DNA of 64,000 bases from an uncultured Lachnospiraceae bacterium (GTDB lineage: Bacteria > Bacillota > Clostridia > Lachnospirales > Lachnospiraceae), in assembly GCA_934364805.1 (NCBI GenBank), contig CAKRMH010000013.1, forward strand, positions 14,098-78,097. Direction: 5' to 3'. Positions 44,667 to 52,844 of this stretch are shown one piece after another. Every line of letters begins with the position of its first letter. The first letter of the stretch is position 1. Made by a program: the position numbers and the translations under genes. The notes beneath the pieces were generated by a model. It made no database searches. It was not told the origin of the DNA and saw nothing but the letters and a program-made list of their open reading frames with translations.

Positions 44667-46226
44667 TCAACCGACCTTTTTCACAATTAAGATTCTGCTT
44701 CCCGCCTCCGGCTTTTCTTCCTTCAGCGAATTCGTCTGCATCAGTTCTCCGACTGTTGTATGATACTGTTTTGCAATATCCCAGAGTTCTTCTCCTTCTT
44801 TTACCACATACCCCATAATTCCTGGCTGCCTTTTTAATTCCTCAGGATCAAACGGTTCTTCCCTGAGATCTGTGATCTTATGATAATGATGTTCTTTTAT
44901 CGCAAGCACTTCAAGGCTTACCGCCGCCTTCACTTCATAAGTGCTGTTGTCAAGGAGATTCACATTGATCTGGTCAATTCCGTGTCCCATATAAAACTGC
45001 ACATTTTCCGACATCCCGGGCACTTCCACCAGCTGCTCAAAAGGAAGCTGTTCCCGTATATGTTCTACCGGTTCATTGTCATCCGCAGTCACATACAGTA
45101 AATGAACTGTGAGTACCCCACTCACAAAAACGCCCTCTGGTGTCTGCGATGCCTCATCGATATGAATGTCACCACGGCAGGAACAGATCTGAAGGATTTT
45201 TTCCTTTTCTCCTTCCAGATGCATCTGGTCGCCCATCCGGATTTTGGCATGGTTTTTCACAACCAGTTCCTGATAGATGGCATCCTGTGTCTGCGGAAAT
45301 ACGTTTTTGTCCACAGCAAAAATATCCTGCAAAACACGGATCTTCTCTTCTCTCCATATCCGGACATCCGCTCCAAATACCATCTCAATTCCAAGAAGCC
45401 TTTCTTCTCCGTCATAATCGCTGCGGCTCTCGATCTCCATACTTGCCGGTTCCAGCCAGACCCAGAATATATCACCAGAGGCAGCATCTTCACACTCTAT
45501 ATTCCCCTGAAACGGCATTGTTGTCTCAAACCACTGCACCTGTTCATCCTCTTCGGCCCGGTACAGGATTCCCACCTGCGCTTCTCCACGGATACATATC
45601 TCTCCGTTTTTCAGCTCTTTTTCTATATTCTGTGGCTGGATGCTCTGCCAGAGGATCTTATAGATATTCGGTTTTGCATTGGGAAGTGTAATCTCATTCC
45701 GGACACGCAAAATATCCTTTTTATCTATCACAAGATTCATCAGTGTACATTCTGTGTTTTTCTGCTGGTACTCCCCGCTGCATTCTGCCGACTCCGGAAT
45801 CTCTTCATCTGCTTTTTCCTCTGCTTCGGCCCGGATATCAAGGAGTGCTCTTACATCCAGTTTTCTGGAGTTTATGAGGTTTACTGACAGATCTTCCATG
45901 TCCCAGCTGAGATTCACCAGGTCTTCCTCGTCAACACTGTCCATGCTGATCTTCTCCTGAAAAGGAACCGCCCCCTGCAATGCCTCCACTTTATGTTCCG
46001 CCTGGTCACTCCGGTAAAGCACCGTAAAATCCATTCTGCCTTTCACCCATACCGATTGACCTGTTACCTTCGGCTCTTCAAATGAGACATTTCCCATAGT
46101 ATGTATGATTTTTACAACATCCGCTTTACTGTCGGGAACGATATAATCGTCATCCAGCGTGATCTGTGTAAATGCTCCTGCCTTTTTTCTGTTCTGCCTG
46201 ATTTCATGCTTCTTTAGCTCCAACAA
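44667..46226 (-). CDS. sipL: SipL-type spore coat morphogenesis protein (DUF3794 repeats + LysM)
   Basis: 519 residues with several DUF3794 units (repeated pattern V-x-G-x-V-x-V-x-L-L-Y; e.g. SVWVKGRMDFTVLYRS, ICIRGEAQVGILYRA, VFVSGVLTVHLLYVT) and a C-terminal LysM domain (VVKEGEELWDIAKQYHTTVG). This is the architecture of SipL of Clostridioides difficile, which binds SpoIVA and localises the coat, the functional counterpart of SpoVID. The only suitable starts are TTG at 46226 or the next codon, also TTG; GGAGG lies upstream within the arm of a long hairpin. Expressed presumably by the mother cell. Confidence 0.88.
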   Translation of the reverse strand: MLELKKHEIRQNRKKAGAFTQITLDDDYIVPDSKADVVKIIHTMGNVSFEEPKVTGQSVWVKGRMDFTVLYRSDQAEHKVEALQGAVPFQEKISMDSVDEEDLVNLSWDMEDLSVNLINSRKLDVRALLDIRAEAEEKADEEIPESAECSGEYQQKNTECTLMNLVIDKKDILRVRNEITLPNAKPNIYKILWQSIQPQNIEKELKNGEICIRGEAQVGILYRAEEDEQVQWFETTMPFQGNIECEDAASGDIFWVWLEPASMEIESRSDYDGEERLLGIEMVFGADVRIWREEKIRVLQDIFAVDKNVFPQTQDAIYQELVVKNHAKIRMGDQMHLEGEKEKILQICSCRGDIHIDEASQTPEGVFVSGVLTVHLLYVTADDNEPVEHIREQLPFEQLVEVPGMSENVQFYMGHGIDQINVNLLDNSTYEVKAAVSLEVLAIKEHHYHKITDLREEPFDPEELKRQPGIMGYVVKEGEELWDIAKQYHTTVGELMQTNSLKEEKPEAGSRILIVKKVG

Positions 46227-46282
46227 AAAATTCCTCCACTTCGAACTTTGTATAAATACATATTCGAAGCAGAGGAATTTTA
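46226..46282 (-). promoter_or_regulatory. Hairpin covering the sipL ribosome site (veg terminator or translational control)
   Basis: On the minus strand AAAATTCCTC pairs with GAGGAATTTT and TTCGAA with TTCGAA, with the ribosome-binding GGAGG and the T-run preceding the TTG start inside the 3-prime arm. The structure resembles an intrinsic terminator for veg, and also hides the sipL ribosome site. Confidence 0.65.
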
Positions 46283-46304
46283 TTCCAATCTTACATACAA
46301 AAGC

Positions 46305-46547
46305 TTAACAAAGCTTCATTCTGATGTCTTTCGTAATAATGTCTGTGTAGCTGAATGATAATAACTGAGGCGGATTCTCCTCTCTGTCGTCATCTACCAA
46401 TACCGTAAAAACACTTGGATATGCTTTCTGGATGACGCCTTCCTGAATATCTACCTTGTTGCGTCCCCGATCCAGCTGGATCATAACTCTGCTGCCACAC
46501 TGCTGATGAACGGATGCCCGGACTTTGCTGACGTTTGCCTGTTCCAT
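46305..46547 (-). CDS. veg: Veg family protein
   Basis: 80 residues, close to the usual Veg length. Pattern HQQCGSRVMIQLDRGRNKVD followed by GVIQKAYPSVFTVLVDDD and LSFSYTDIITKDIRM. In Bacillus subtilis Veg is abundant and affects biofilm matrix regulation through SinR antagonism; its direct function elsewhere is not known. GGAGGC precedes the ATG. Only 78 bases upstream of sipL, with a hairpin between. Confidence 0.88.
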   Translation of the reverse strand: MEQANVSKVRASVHQQCGSRVMIQLDRGRNKVDIQEGVIQKAYPSVFTVLVDDDREENPPQLLSFSYTDIITKDIRMKLC

Positions 46548-46719
46548 ATGATGCCTCCTTTATTTAGGTATCTGATACCGCTTGTTACACAATACCTTGT
46601 TGCTTTAGTATAGCATAGTGCTAAATTGTCTACAAGTGTACGAAAGTACTATATTCATAGTTTTTTGAATATTTATACGTTTTGTATGTTATATGAAAAA
46701 ATTTATCCAGTTTCCTGGC

Positions 46720-47136
46720 CTACTCAAAAACGACAGGTTTTCCCACCAATTCTGTTTTCACGACAATATATGGACAGCTCGGCGACTGTGAAATTGTTTT
46801 TCCTTTTTCCGGTCCGGATAATTCTGTTTGAAAAAATACTGCATTGGGCGATAAATACAATTCCTTTACCCGAATATCATACCCTCCAGTTTCCTGTTGC
46901 CCATACCCCATGACTATGTATAAATATTCACCCGTTTCATACGTAAACTTAAAATGAGATTCCTTTTTTAAATCAATCTGTTCTTTGAGTTCCTCCGGAA
47001 GATCTTCATCCTCCACTACCGTATACTCCAGATCCCTTACCTTTTCCTTCTCCGCTTTCCTTACTCCGCAGCTGCAAAGCAGCAGCCCGCAGACCAGAAC
47101 GCAAAGCAGCATTCCTGTTTTCCCTGTTTGAAACAT
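46720..47136 (-). CDS. Lipoprotein with PrcB C-terminal-like domain
   Basis: 138 residues. Lipobox LLCSC (Cys near residue 23) after a hydrophobic signal. The C-terminal half resembles the PrcB_C domain: IVMGYGQQETGGYDIRVKEL, then ETELSGPEKGKTISQSPSCP and PYIVVKTEL (alternating strands with the GGY and SPSCPY turns). PrcB-type domains occur in proteins linked to protease stability in treponemes, but many members are unassigned. Probably located at the outer face of the membrane. Isolated gene: large palindromic elements lie upstream. Confidence 0.7.
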   Translation of the reverse strand: MFQTGKTGMLLCVLVCGLLLCSCGVRKAEKEKVRDLEYTVVEDEDLPEELKEQIDLKKESHFKFTYETGEYLYIVMGYGQQETGGYDIRVKELYLSPNAVFFQTELSGPEKGKTISQSPSCPYIVVKTELVGKPVVFE

Positions 47137-47202
47137 ATCATTTATTCTCCGATAAACGGCCTTACTATAACATATGCCCTATAGCTCATTCACTATACCG
47201 TT

Positions 47203-47557
47203 GAGCAATCGTTTGATAACTCAACTCAGGATGGGCGAAAGGTGGGGTTGATTTTAGACTTATCTAATTGCGCCAGGCAGCAGCTATTATGTTCCATTGT
47301 CCGAAAATAAGAAAATCTATGTCTGCCTGATTCAAGCTTTCTTAAAACGACGTGTACGTCTTAAACGTCCCGTCCATGGGACATTAAGACTTTTGCTGCC
47401 GTCCATGGCAGCAAAACACTATGTCCAAACAGGCAGACTAAGATTTTCTAATTTTCTTCCAGGTCACAAAATCAGCTACTGCCTGGCGCAATTAAACAAG
47501 CACTATACTTTGAACCACCTTCCGCCCGCCCTGACCTGATTGATCGAATGATTGCTT
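47203..47557. repeat. 355-bp palindromic element, first of a tandem pair
   Basis: Outer arms: GAGCAATCGTTTGAT.. at 47203 against the complement of TGATCGAATGATTGC ending 47555; inside them GGGCGAAAGGTGG pairs with CCACCTTCCGCCC and TAATTGCGCCAGGCAG (47265-47280) with CTGCCTGGCGCAATTA (47479-47494). Nested: AGAAAATCTTAGTCTGCCTG-type stem, then three hairpins in the centre (GACGT/ACGTC; GTCCC-GTCCATG-GGAC; TTGCTGCC-GTCCAT-GGCAGCAA). Fills the 47137-47560 gap; no gene. Confidence 0.8.
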
Positions 47558-47593
47558 TTCACACGATGCTCCTGTATAATAAATAAAGATTCC

Positions 47594-47887
47594 AAGCGCC
47601 AGAAAGTGCTTGGAAAATATTTTTCGATAAGATTACACATGATGCCATTTTTTGTACTCTGGAAGAGAATTAGCATTTCTTAATGCATCGGTCTGTACAC
47701 AGCAATGTTCTGCCATGGATGGCAGAACAAATCCTAACGTGCCATGGATGGTACGTTTAGGATGGTTGCGTCATCCAGATCACATATTAAATCAGATGCA
47801 TTTAGAAATACTTATTCTCGGACAACAGAACAAAAAGGGTATTATGTGTAATCGTTATGAGAAAAATATAAGCGCATTTTGGCGCTT
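47594..47887. repeat. 294-bp palindromic element upstream of plsC
   Basis: Arms of about 90 bp: AAGCGCCAGAAAGTGCTT at 47594 pairs with AAGCGCATTTTGGCGCTT ending 47887, then AATATTTTTC/GAAAAATAT, GATTACACAT/ATGTGTAATC, CATTTCTTAATGCATC/GATGCATTTAGAAATA. The centre has two hairpins, GTTCTGCC-ATGGAT-GGCAGAAC and CCTAACGTGCC..GGTACGTTTAGG. The right end stops about 20 bases before the plsC ribosome site. Confidence 0.82.
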
Positions 47888-47920
47888 AAAATCACAAACA
47901 TAGCAAATGAGGTGTCTTTT

Positions 47921-48661
47921 ATGCGTACCATTATAACTGTCATATTCGTATTTCTTTTTCTGGTCATCGGTCTTCCGGTGCTTGGCATCGAGTGGATCAT
48001 TTCCAAATTCAACAGGAAAGCCGCCGATCTTTCCACCCTGCGCATTGTACAGTGGGGATTTAAAGTTGTGCTTTTCCTTTCCGGAACAAAGCTGACTGTG
48101 ATCGGCAAAGAAAACATTCCAACCGACGAGCCGGTGCTTTATGTTGGAAACCACCGCAGCATCTTCGATATTGTGGCAAGCTATGCACAATGTCCCGGAC
48201 TTACCGGTTATATTTCCAAAAATACGATCGAAAAGATCCCGATCCTCCGGCTTTTCATGAAGCGTATCTACTGCCTGTTCATCGACCGTGATGATATGAA
48301 ACAGAGCATGAAGGTGATCCTGAATGCGATCGACTATGTAAAACATGGTGTTTCCATCGGCATTTACCCGGAAGGAACCCGTAATAAAGATAAGAGCGAT
48401 TCTGCTTCTGTCCTTCCTTTTAAAGAAGGCAGCTTCAAAATCGCCCAGAAAACCGGTTGTAAAATTGTTCCAATGGCAGTTACCGGAACTGCCGAAGTAT
48501 TTGAAGATCACGTTCCATGGCTGCACAGCCAGCATGTGATCCTGCAATATGGGGAACCGATCGATATGAGTTCTCTCGATAAAGAGACCCAGAAAAAGAT
48601 CGGCGCCTACTGTCAGGAGCGTGTTGTTGAGATGCTCGAAACCCATAAAGCAATGTTATAA
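47921..48661 (+). CDS. plsC: 1-acyl-sn-glycerol-3-phosphate acyltransferase
   Basis: Adds the second acyl chain in phosphatidic acid synthesis at the inner membrane face. About 246 residues with one N-terminal hydrophobic helix. Motif I NHRSIFD (HX4D), motif III YPEGTRNKDKS, and a later PMAVTGT are as in PlsC. Start chosen at ATG 47921 with GAGGTG seven bases upstream; the upstream TTG would begin inside the palindromic element. The element at its 5-prime end makes its leader unusual. Confidence 0.92.
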   Translation: MRTIITVIFVFLFLVIGLPVLGIEWIISKFNRKAADLSTLRIVQWGFKVVLFLSGTKLTVIGKENIPTDEPVLYVGNHRSIFDIVASYAQCPGLTGYISKNTIEKIPILRLFMKRIYCLFIDRDDMKQSMKVILNAIDYVKHGVSIGIYPEGTRNKDKSDSASVLPFKEGSFKIAQKTGCKIVPMAVTGTAEVFEDHVPWLHSQHVILQYGEPIDMSSLDKETQKKIGAYCQERVVEMLETHKAML

Positions 48662-48664
48662 CTT

Positions 48665-50314
48665 TTATTTTAATATACAGATCGATCTTGCCGGCATTTC
48701 CAATGTACCGTCTTCCATTGTAATGACCGAGCCATCCACTGTCAGATATCCGCGGATCTGCATATCTTTTAATGCACTGTCGCCGATTGCAATGGAAGCC
48801 GCCTCGTCTGAGGTATTGTATACAATGCCAATCGTGCTGTCCTGATACGTCTTCGTGATTGCTGCCTGTGTATCTCCGCACAACTCATCAATTTTAGTGA
48901 TCTGTCCACGTGCGATTTCCGGATTCTCATTGCGGATACGGATCGCACGCTTATAATAATTCAGAAGGGAAAGTGGATCTTTCTCCTGCTCATCTACTCC
49001 AGGGAATTCCGAAGTAATGTCTGGATCTGCATCCTCTGGTCCACTAGTCATACCAGTCTTATCTGTATCTGACCAGATCATTGGAAGCCTTTTATTCTCA
49101 TCCTTTTGTCCTGAGCTTGCCATTCCGATCTCTTCTCCATAGTATACAAACGGGCTTCCACTCATTGTCATAAGAAGTCCCGCAGCAAACTTCATTTCAT
49201 CCTCATCATCCTGCAGCACATTGGATACACGTGCCATATCATGGTTTGTAAGGAATGGTGCATCAATATAATCCGGATTTTCCGCTGAAAAATCAGTCTG
49301 GTATTTAAGCATGCGGTTTACCAGTGTATCCGCCTTCATTCCACCCTGTGCGGTCTTGATCAGTGCACCATCTGTATTTCCTGCGTCAAAGTTAAACATA
49401 CTTGGTGTTCCACTCTGATAGTAATCTGCAATCGTCATTTCATCTGCCCACACCTCAGATACCATGTAAAAATCAGGATCCAGCGACTTGCAGTACTCGT
49501 AATACCAGTTCATGATCTCCGTATTGAATGATGTTTTATTCTCCTCTAAATGCATGATCGCATCCAGGCGGAAGCCATCTACGCCTTTTCCAATCCAGAA
49601 TGCTGCAATATCCTCAAATTCTTTTTTCACATTTTCATTGGCAAAATTCAGATCCGGCATTTCCGACCAAAAGCTTCCCTCATAATACCAATTTGTTCCT
49701 GTAACCTGATAATAGCTGTTGTTCACCTTTTTATCTGAAAAATGATAATAATCCACATATGGACATTGTGCAGCATCCGGCTGCTGTCCGTCCGGAAGTG
49801 TCTTCAGATACTCACAGGCCTGTCTAAACCACTCATGCTGGGATGATGTATGATTCATTTCAAAATCCATCACCACACGGATCCCACGTTTATGGCATTC
49901 CTCGATCAGCTTTTCAAAATCCTCATTGGTTCCATAGGACTCATCCACTTTGCAATAATCCTCTACATCATATTTATGATAGGTCGGTGACTGCAGAACC
50001 GGCATAAGCCAGATTCCATTAAAGCCCATATCCTGAATATAATCCAGTTTGTCAATTACTCCGTTGAAATCTCCGATTCCATCCCCGTCGGAATCATAAA
50101 ATGAATATACAAAGATCTCATAATAATTCCGGTAATTGTCATCGATCACATTCAGATCCTGCTCGTAATCATAGACAACCGGTTCATAATTCTGTTCCTT
50201 CGCAGTCTGTGTCTCTGTCTGTTCTGTCTGACTGCCCCCATTCTGCCCACATCCGCATAACAGCCCCAGTGTCATGCCCAGTGTCAGGATCACACTTAAA
50301 ATTCTTTTTTTCAT
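48665..50314 (-). CDS. Lipoprotein alpha-amylase (GH13)
   Basis: About 549 residues. Signal peptide and lipobox GLLCGCG near the N-terminus, so surface-anchored. GH13 regions: I VVMDFEMNHTS, II GFRLDAIMH with nucleophile Asp, III VSEVWAD with acid/base Glu, IV FLTNHDMARV. A small C-terminal beta domain follows. Acts on starch or maltodextrins outside the membrane, supplying the adjacent ABC importer. Start at ATG 50314, preceded by AAAAGG; longer in-frame starts would run into the hairpin region. It is last in the gene order malQ-malE-malF-malG but a terminator lies before it. Confidence 0.93.
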   Translation of the reverse strand: MKKRILSVILTLGMTLGLLCGCGQNGGSQTEQTETQTAKEQNYEPVVYDYEQDLNVIDDNYRNYYEIFVYSFYDSDGDGIGDFNGVIDKLDYIQDMGFNGIWLMPVLQSPTYHKYDVEDYCKVDESYGTNEDFEKLIEECHKRGIRVVMDFEMNHTSSQHEWFRQACEYLKTLPDGQQPDAAQCPYVDYYHFSDKKVNNSYYQVTGTNWYYEGSFWSEMPDLNFANENVKKEFEDIAAFWIGKGVDGFRLDAIMHLEENKTSFNTEIMNWYYEYCKSLDPDFYMVSEVWADEMTIADYYQSGTPSMFNFDAGNTDGALIKTAQGGMKADTLVNRMLKYQTDFSAENPDYIDAPFLTNHDMARVSNVLQDDEDEMKFAAGLLMTMSGSPFVYYGEEIGMASSGQKDENKRLPMIWSDTDKTGMTSGPEDADPDITSEFPGVDEQEKDPLSLLNYYKRAIRIRNENPEIARGQITKIDELCGDTQAAITKTYQDSTIGIVYNTSDEAASIAIGDSALKDMQIRGYLTVDGSVITMEDGTLEMPARSICILK

Positions 50315-50398
50315 TTCCTTTTCCTTTTCTCCTTTTCCCATGGTTCTCCGCATGTATATGGAATGTTTCTTATTCATGAAACTGAAAATATCAAACAA

Positions 50399-50430
50399 AA
50401 ACCTGCGCAACTTCCGATGCGCAGGTTTTT
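50399..50430 (-). terminator. Terminator between malG and the amylase gene
   Basis: AACCTGCGCA (50400-50409) / TGCGCAGGTT (about 50418-50427) stem, followed by a T-run on both sides. On the minus strand it lies about 40 bases after malG and some 85 before the amylase start, so the amylase is probably partly uncoupled from malEFG. Confidence 0.88.
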
Positions 50431-50464
50431 GAATGCTCCCCTCATGGTTTCGCATTGTATATGA

Positions 50465-51340
50465 TCAGCCTTTTACAGCTCCGCCCATTCCATCAACATA
50501 GAATTTCTGTGTTGCAAGGAATAAGATTGCGATCGGGATTGATACAACAACGGCACCAGCGGCAAAGCAGGTATACCAGCTGTCGATGTATTCCTTCTCT
50601 AACATCTTCCAAAGTCCGATGGATACTGTATAGTATTCTGCATCTGCACGGCAGATAACTTTTCCAAAAATGAAGTCTACCCATGGTCCCATGAAAGAAG
50701 TCAGGATCGTGTATACGATGATTGGTTTACTAAGTGGAACTGTGATCTTTGTAAAGATCTGCCATCTTGTAGCACCATCGATTGTTGCAGCTTCGTCAAG
50801 CGACTTTGGAATTGTATCGAAGAATCCCTTTGCAACGTAGAATCCGACACCGGAACCTGCGGAGAATACAACAATAAGTGCGACACGGATCATTGCACCC
50901 TCAGCCATTCCGAGTGCACTTAAAATATAGTACACAGCGATCATAGACATAAAGGATGGGAACAATCCAAGGATCATTGCAACGTTCATAAATGGCTTTC
51001 TCATTTTAAAACGCATTCTTGACATTGTATAAGATACCGACAATACAAAGATTGTGGAAATAATACAGGTAAAGATCGCAATGATAAATGTGTTCATAAA
51101 CATCTTCGGGAAATTTAAAATACTGGTATCCGTAAATAATTTTACATAGTTGCCAAGTGTATATGTCTTCGGGAAGAAGGTTGTGACATACGAACCCTTC
51201 TCACCACGGAAACTTGTCAAAATAACCCAGAAAATTGGCAGTACCCAGATAAAGGATAATACTGCAAGGAATAAATGTATCAGTACATTTACAAATGTTT
51301 TACGGACTTTTGCACCGCTTGAAATTGTTGGCTTGCTCAT
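50465..51340 (-). CDS. malG: Maltodextrin ABC transporter permease, MalG type
   Basis: 291 residues, six transmembrane helices. The cytoplasmic EAA loop is present (SLDEAATIDGATRWQIFTKI), which contacts the ATPase. No ATPase gene is nearby; MsmX-like shared ATPases are typical for such importers in Firmicutes. Starts on the stop of malF (TAATG overlap). Partner of the MalF-type subunit; both with the binding protein upstream. Confidence 0.93.
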   Translation of the reverse strand: MSKPTISSGAKVRKTFVNVLIHLFLAVLSFIWVLPIFWVILTSFRGEKGSYVTTFFPKTYTLGNYVKLFTDTSILNFPKMFMNTFIIAIFTCIISTIFVLSVSYTMSRMRFKMRKPFMNVAMILGLFPSFMSMIAVYYILSALGMAEGAMIRVALIVVFSAGSGVGFYVAKGFFDTIPKSLDEAATIDGATRWQIFTKITVPLSKPIIVYTILTSFMGPWVDFIFGKVICRADAEYYTVSIGLWKMLEKEYIDSWYTCFAAGAVVVSIPIAILFLATQKFYVDGMGGAVKG

Positions 51341-52713
51341 TACATGAATCCCTCCTCATCTTTGTAGGATGCAGTATTACGATAGGTCACAAGTGCAACG
51401 ATTGCAAGGACGATGAAGGTCATAATACCAATAACAGCACCCAGGTTGTAGTAGTTCTTGTCTACAGTCAGTTTGTACAGCCATGTAACAAGAAGATCCG
51501 TCTTTCCTGCAGTTGCTTCAACCGGAGTAGGATTACCACCGGATAACAGGAAGATAACGTTAAAGTTGTTGATGTTTCCGGTAAACTGTGTGATCAGGTA
51601 AGGTGTCATAACGAACAGCATGTATGGCAGTGTGATCTTAAAGAATGTCTGAACTGCACTTGCGCCGTCAATTTTGGCTGCTTCATAAAGTTCACCCGGA
51701 ATATTCTGTAAGATACCGGTAACCTGAAGGATCGTATATGGAATACCAACCCAGAGGTTGATTATGATAACAGTTACTCTTGCCCATGTTGCGCTCGTAA
51801 AGAATGGAAGTGCGTTATCGATCAAACCGTATTTTAATAATAAGGTATTTACAATACCGGTCTGGGACAGCATACTTCTCATAATAAGCAATGAAACGAA
51901 CTGTGGAACTGCGATGGATAATACAAAGCAGAATCTCCAGAAGCCCTGCCAGTGTGTTTCCTTACGGTTAATAACGATTGCAAGGATCATACCGAAGAAA
52001 TAGTTTAATACGGTTGCAAAAATTGCCCAGATCAGTGTCCATGCCAGTACGGAATAGAACTGTTTTCCGATGCTGTCACCGAAGTTTAAGATCTTTGCAA
52101 AGTTTGCAAGTCCAACCCAGTCAAAAAGAATCAGATGATCATTTGCCTTACTGTAGTTCGTAAATGCCATCGTGATGTTATAAAGCAATGGAAGAACGGT
52201 AAATACCAGGACTCCCATAATTGGTGCTGCGAGTAATAATTTATATAAATTTTGATCGAACAAACTCTTGATGTCTTCTTTAAATGTGTTTAAGTGCTTT
52301 CCGTTTGCCGCAAGCAGCTCTGATTTGTAAGAACTCTTTACTGCTTCTCTCCAGACAACAATAAACATTAAAGTAATGTAAACGGTTGCAACTCCATACA
52401 GCAGGATCAGTGATGACTGGTCACCAGCTGTATACTCATAAATCATCTTACTATCATTCCATACCTTTTGTTGTTCTCTCCATCCTAATGATGGGAGCAT
52501 CGATAAATTATATATTCCGGACTCTATCATAAAAGCGATATATCCGATTTCAACGAGAAGGAACATAAGTCCTTTTCCAATCTGTTTGTGAACAAGATTC
52601 CCTAAGCCCATAATTAACAGGGACAGCTTGGTTATAGCATTTCCCTTCGTTACAGCGCCCGTTACAGTATATGGACTATCAAATTCACTTTTTCTTTTAC
52701 CAGCCTTTTTCAC
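51340..52713 (-). CDS. malF: Maltodextrin ABC transporter permease, MalF type
   Basis: About 457 residues with an extra N-terminal region and eight or so helices, as in MalF. EAA loop: ELYEAAKIDGASAVQTFFKI. A GTG start at 52711-52713 (VKKAGKRKSEF) was chosen because GGGAGG lies eight bases upstream; the longer in-frame start has no site. Translationally coupled with malG. A strong GC stem-loop lies between malE and this gene. Confidence 0.9.
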   Translation of the reverse strand: MKKAGKRKSEFDSPYTVTGAVTKGNAITKLSLLIMGLGNLVHKQIGKGLMFLLVEIGYIAFMIESGIYNLSMLPSLGWREQQKVWNDSKMIYEYTAGDQSSLILLYGVATVYITLMFIVVWREAVKSSYKSELLAANGKHLNTFKEDIKSLFDQNLYKLLLAAPIMGVLVFTVLPLLYNITMAFTNYSKANDHLILFDWVGLANFAKILNFGDSIGKQFYSVLAWTLIWAIFATVLNYFFGMILAIVINRKETHWQGFWRFCFVLSIAVPQFVSLLIMRSMLSQTGIVNTLLLKYGLIDNALPFFTSATWARVTVIIINLWVGIPYTILQVTGILQNIPGELYEAAKIDGASAVQTFFKITLPYMLFVMTPYLITQFTGNINNFNVIFLLSGGNPTPVEATAGKTDLLVTWLYKLTVDKNYYNLGAVIGIMTFIVLAIVALVTYRNTASYKDEEGFM

Positions 52714-52775
52714 GTTATGGGCCTCCCTTTTATACTCTCTTGTGTAGCATTCAATGAATCCAGTGAAGTGAACAA

Positions 52776-52806
52776 TCCCCCGGAGCACCACGTGGTGTCC
52801 CGGGGC
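52776..52806 (-). promoter_or_regulatory. GC-rich stem-loop between malE and malF
   Basis: CCCCCGGAGCACCA (52777-52790) pairs with TGGTGTCCCGGGG (52793-52805), nearly perfect. No T-run follows on the minus strand, so it looks more like an mRNA stabiliser that allows more binding protein than permease, as in other mal operons. Confidence 0.75.
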
Positions 52807-52844
52807 TTTGTTTCTTCCTGAAAGCTTCCAGAAAAAATTATTTT

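Noticed and set aside
47203..47887. Open frames inside the palindromes (about 80 codons each)
   Set aside because: They follow the inverted-repeat structure, lack ribosome sites and encode low-complexity basic peptides.
47855..48646. Minus-strand open frame of 263 codons
   Set aside because: Antisense to plsC, whose HX4D and EGTR motifs are clear; no ribosome site.
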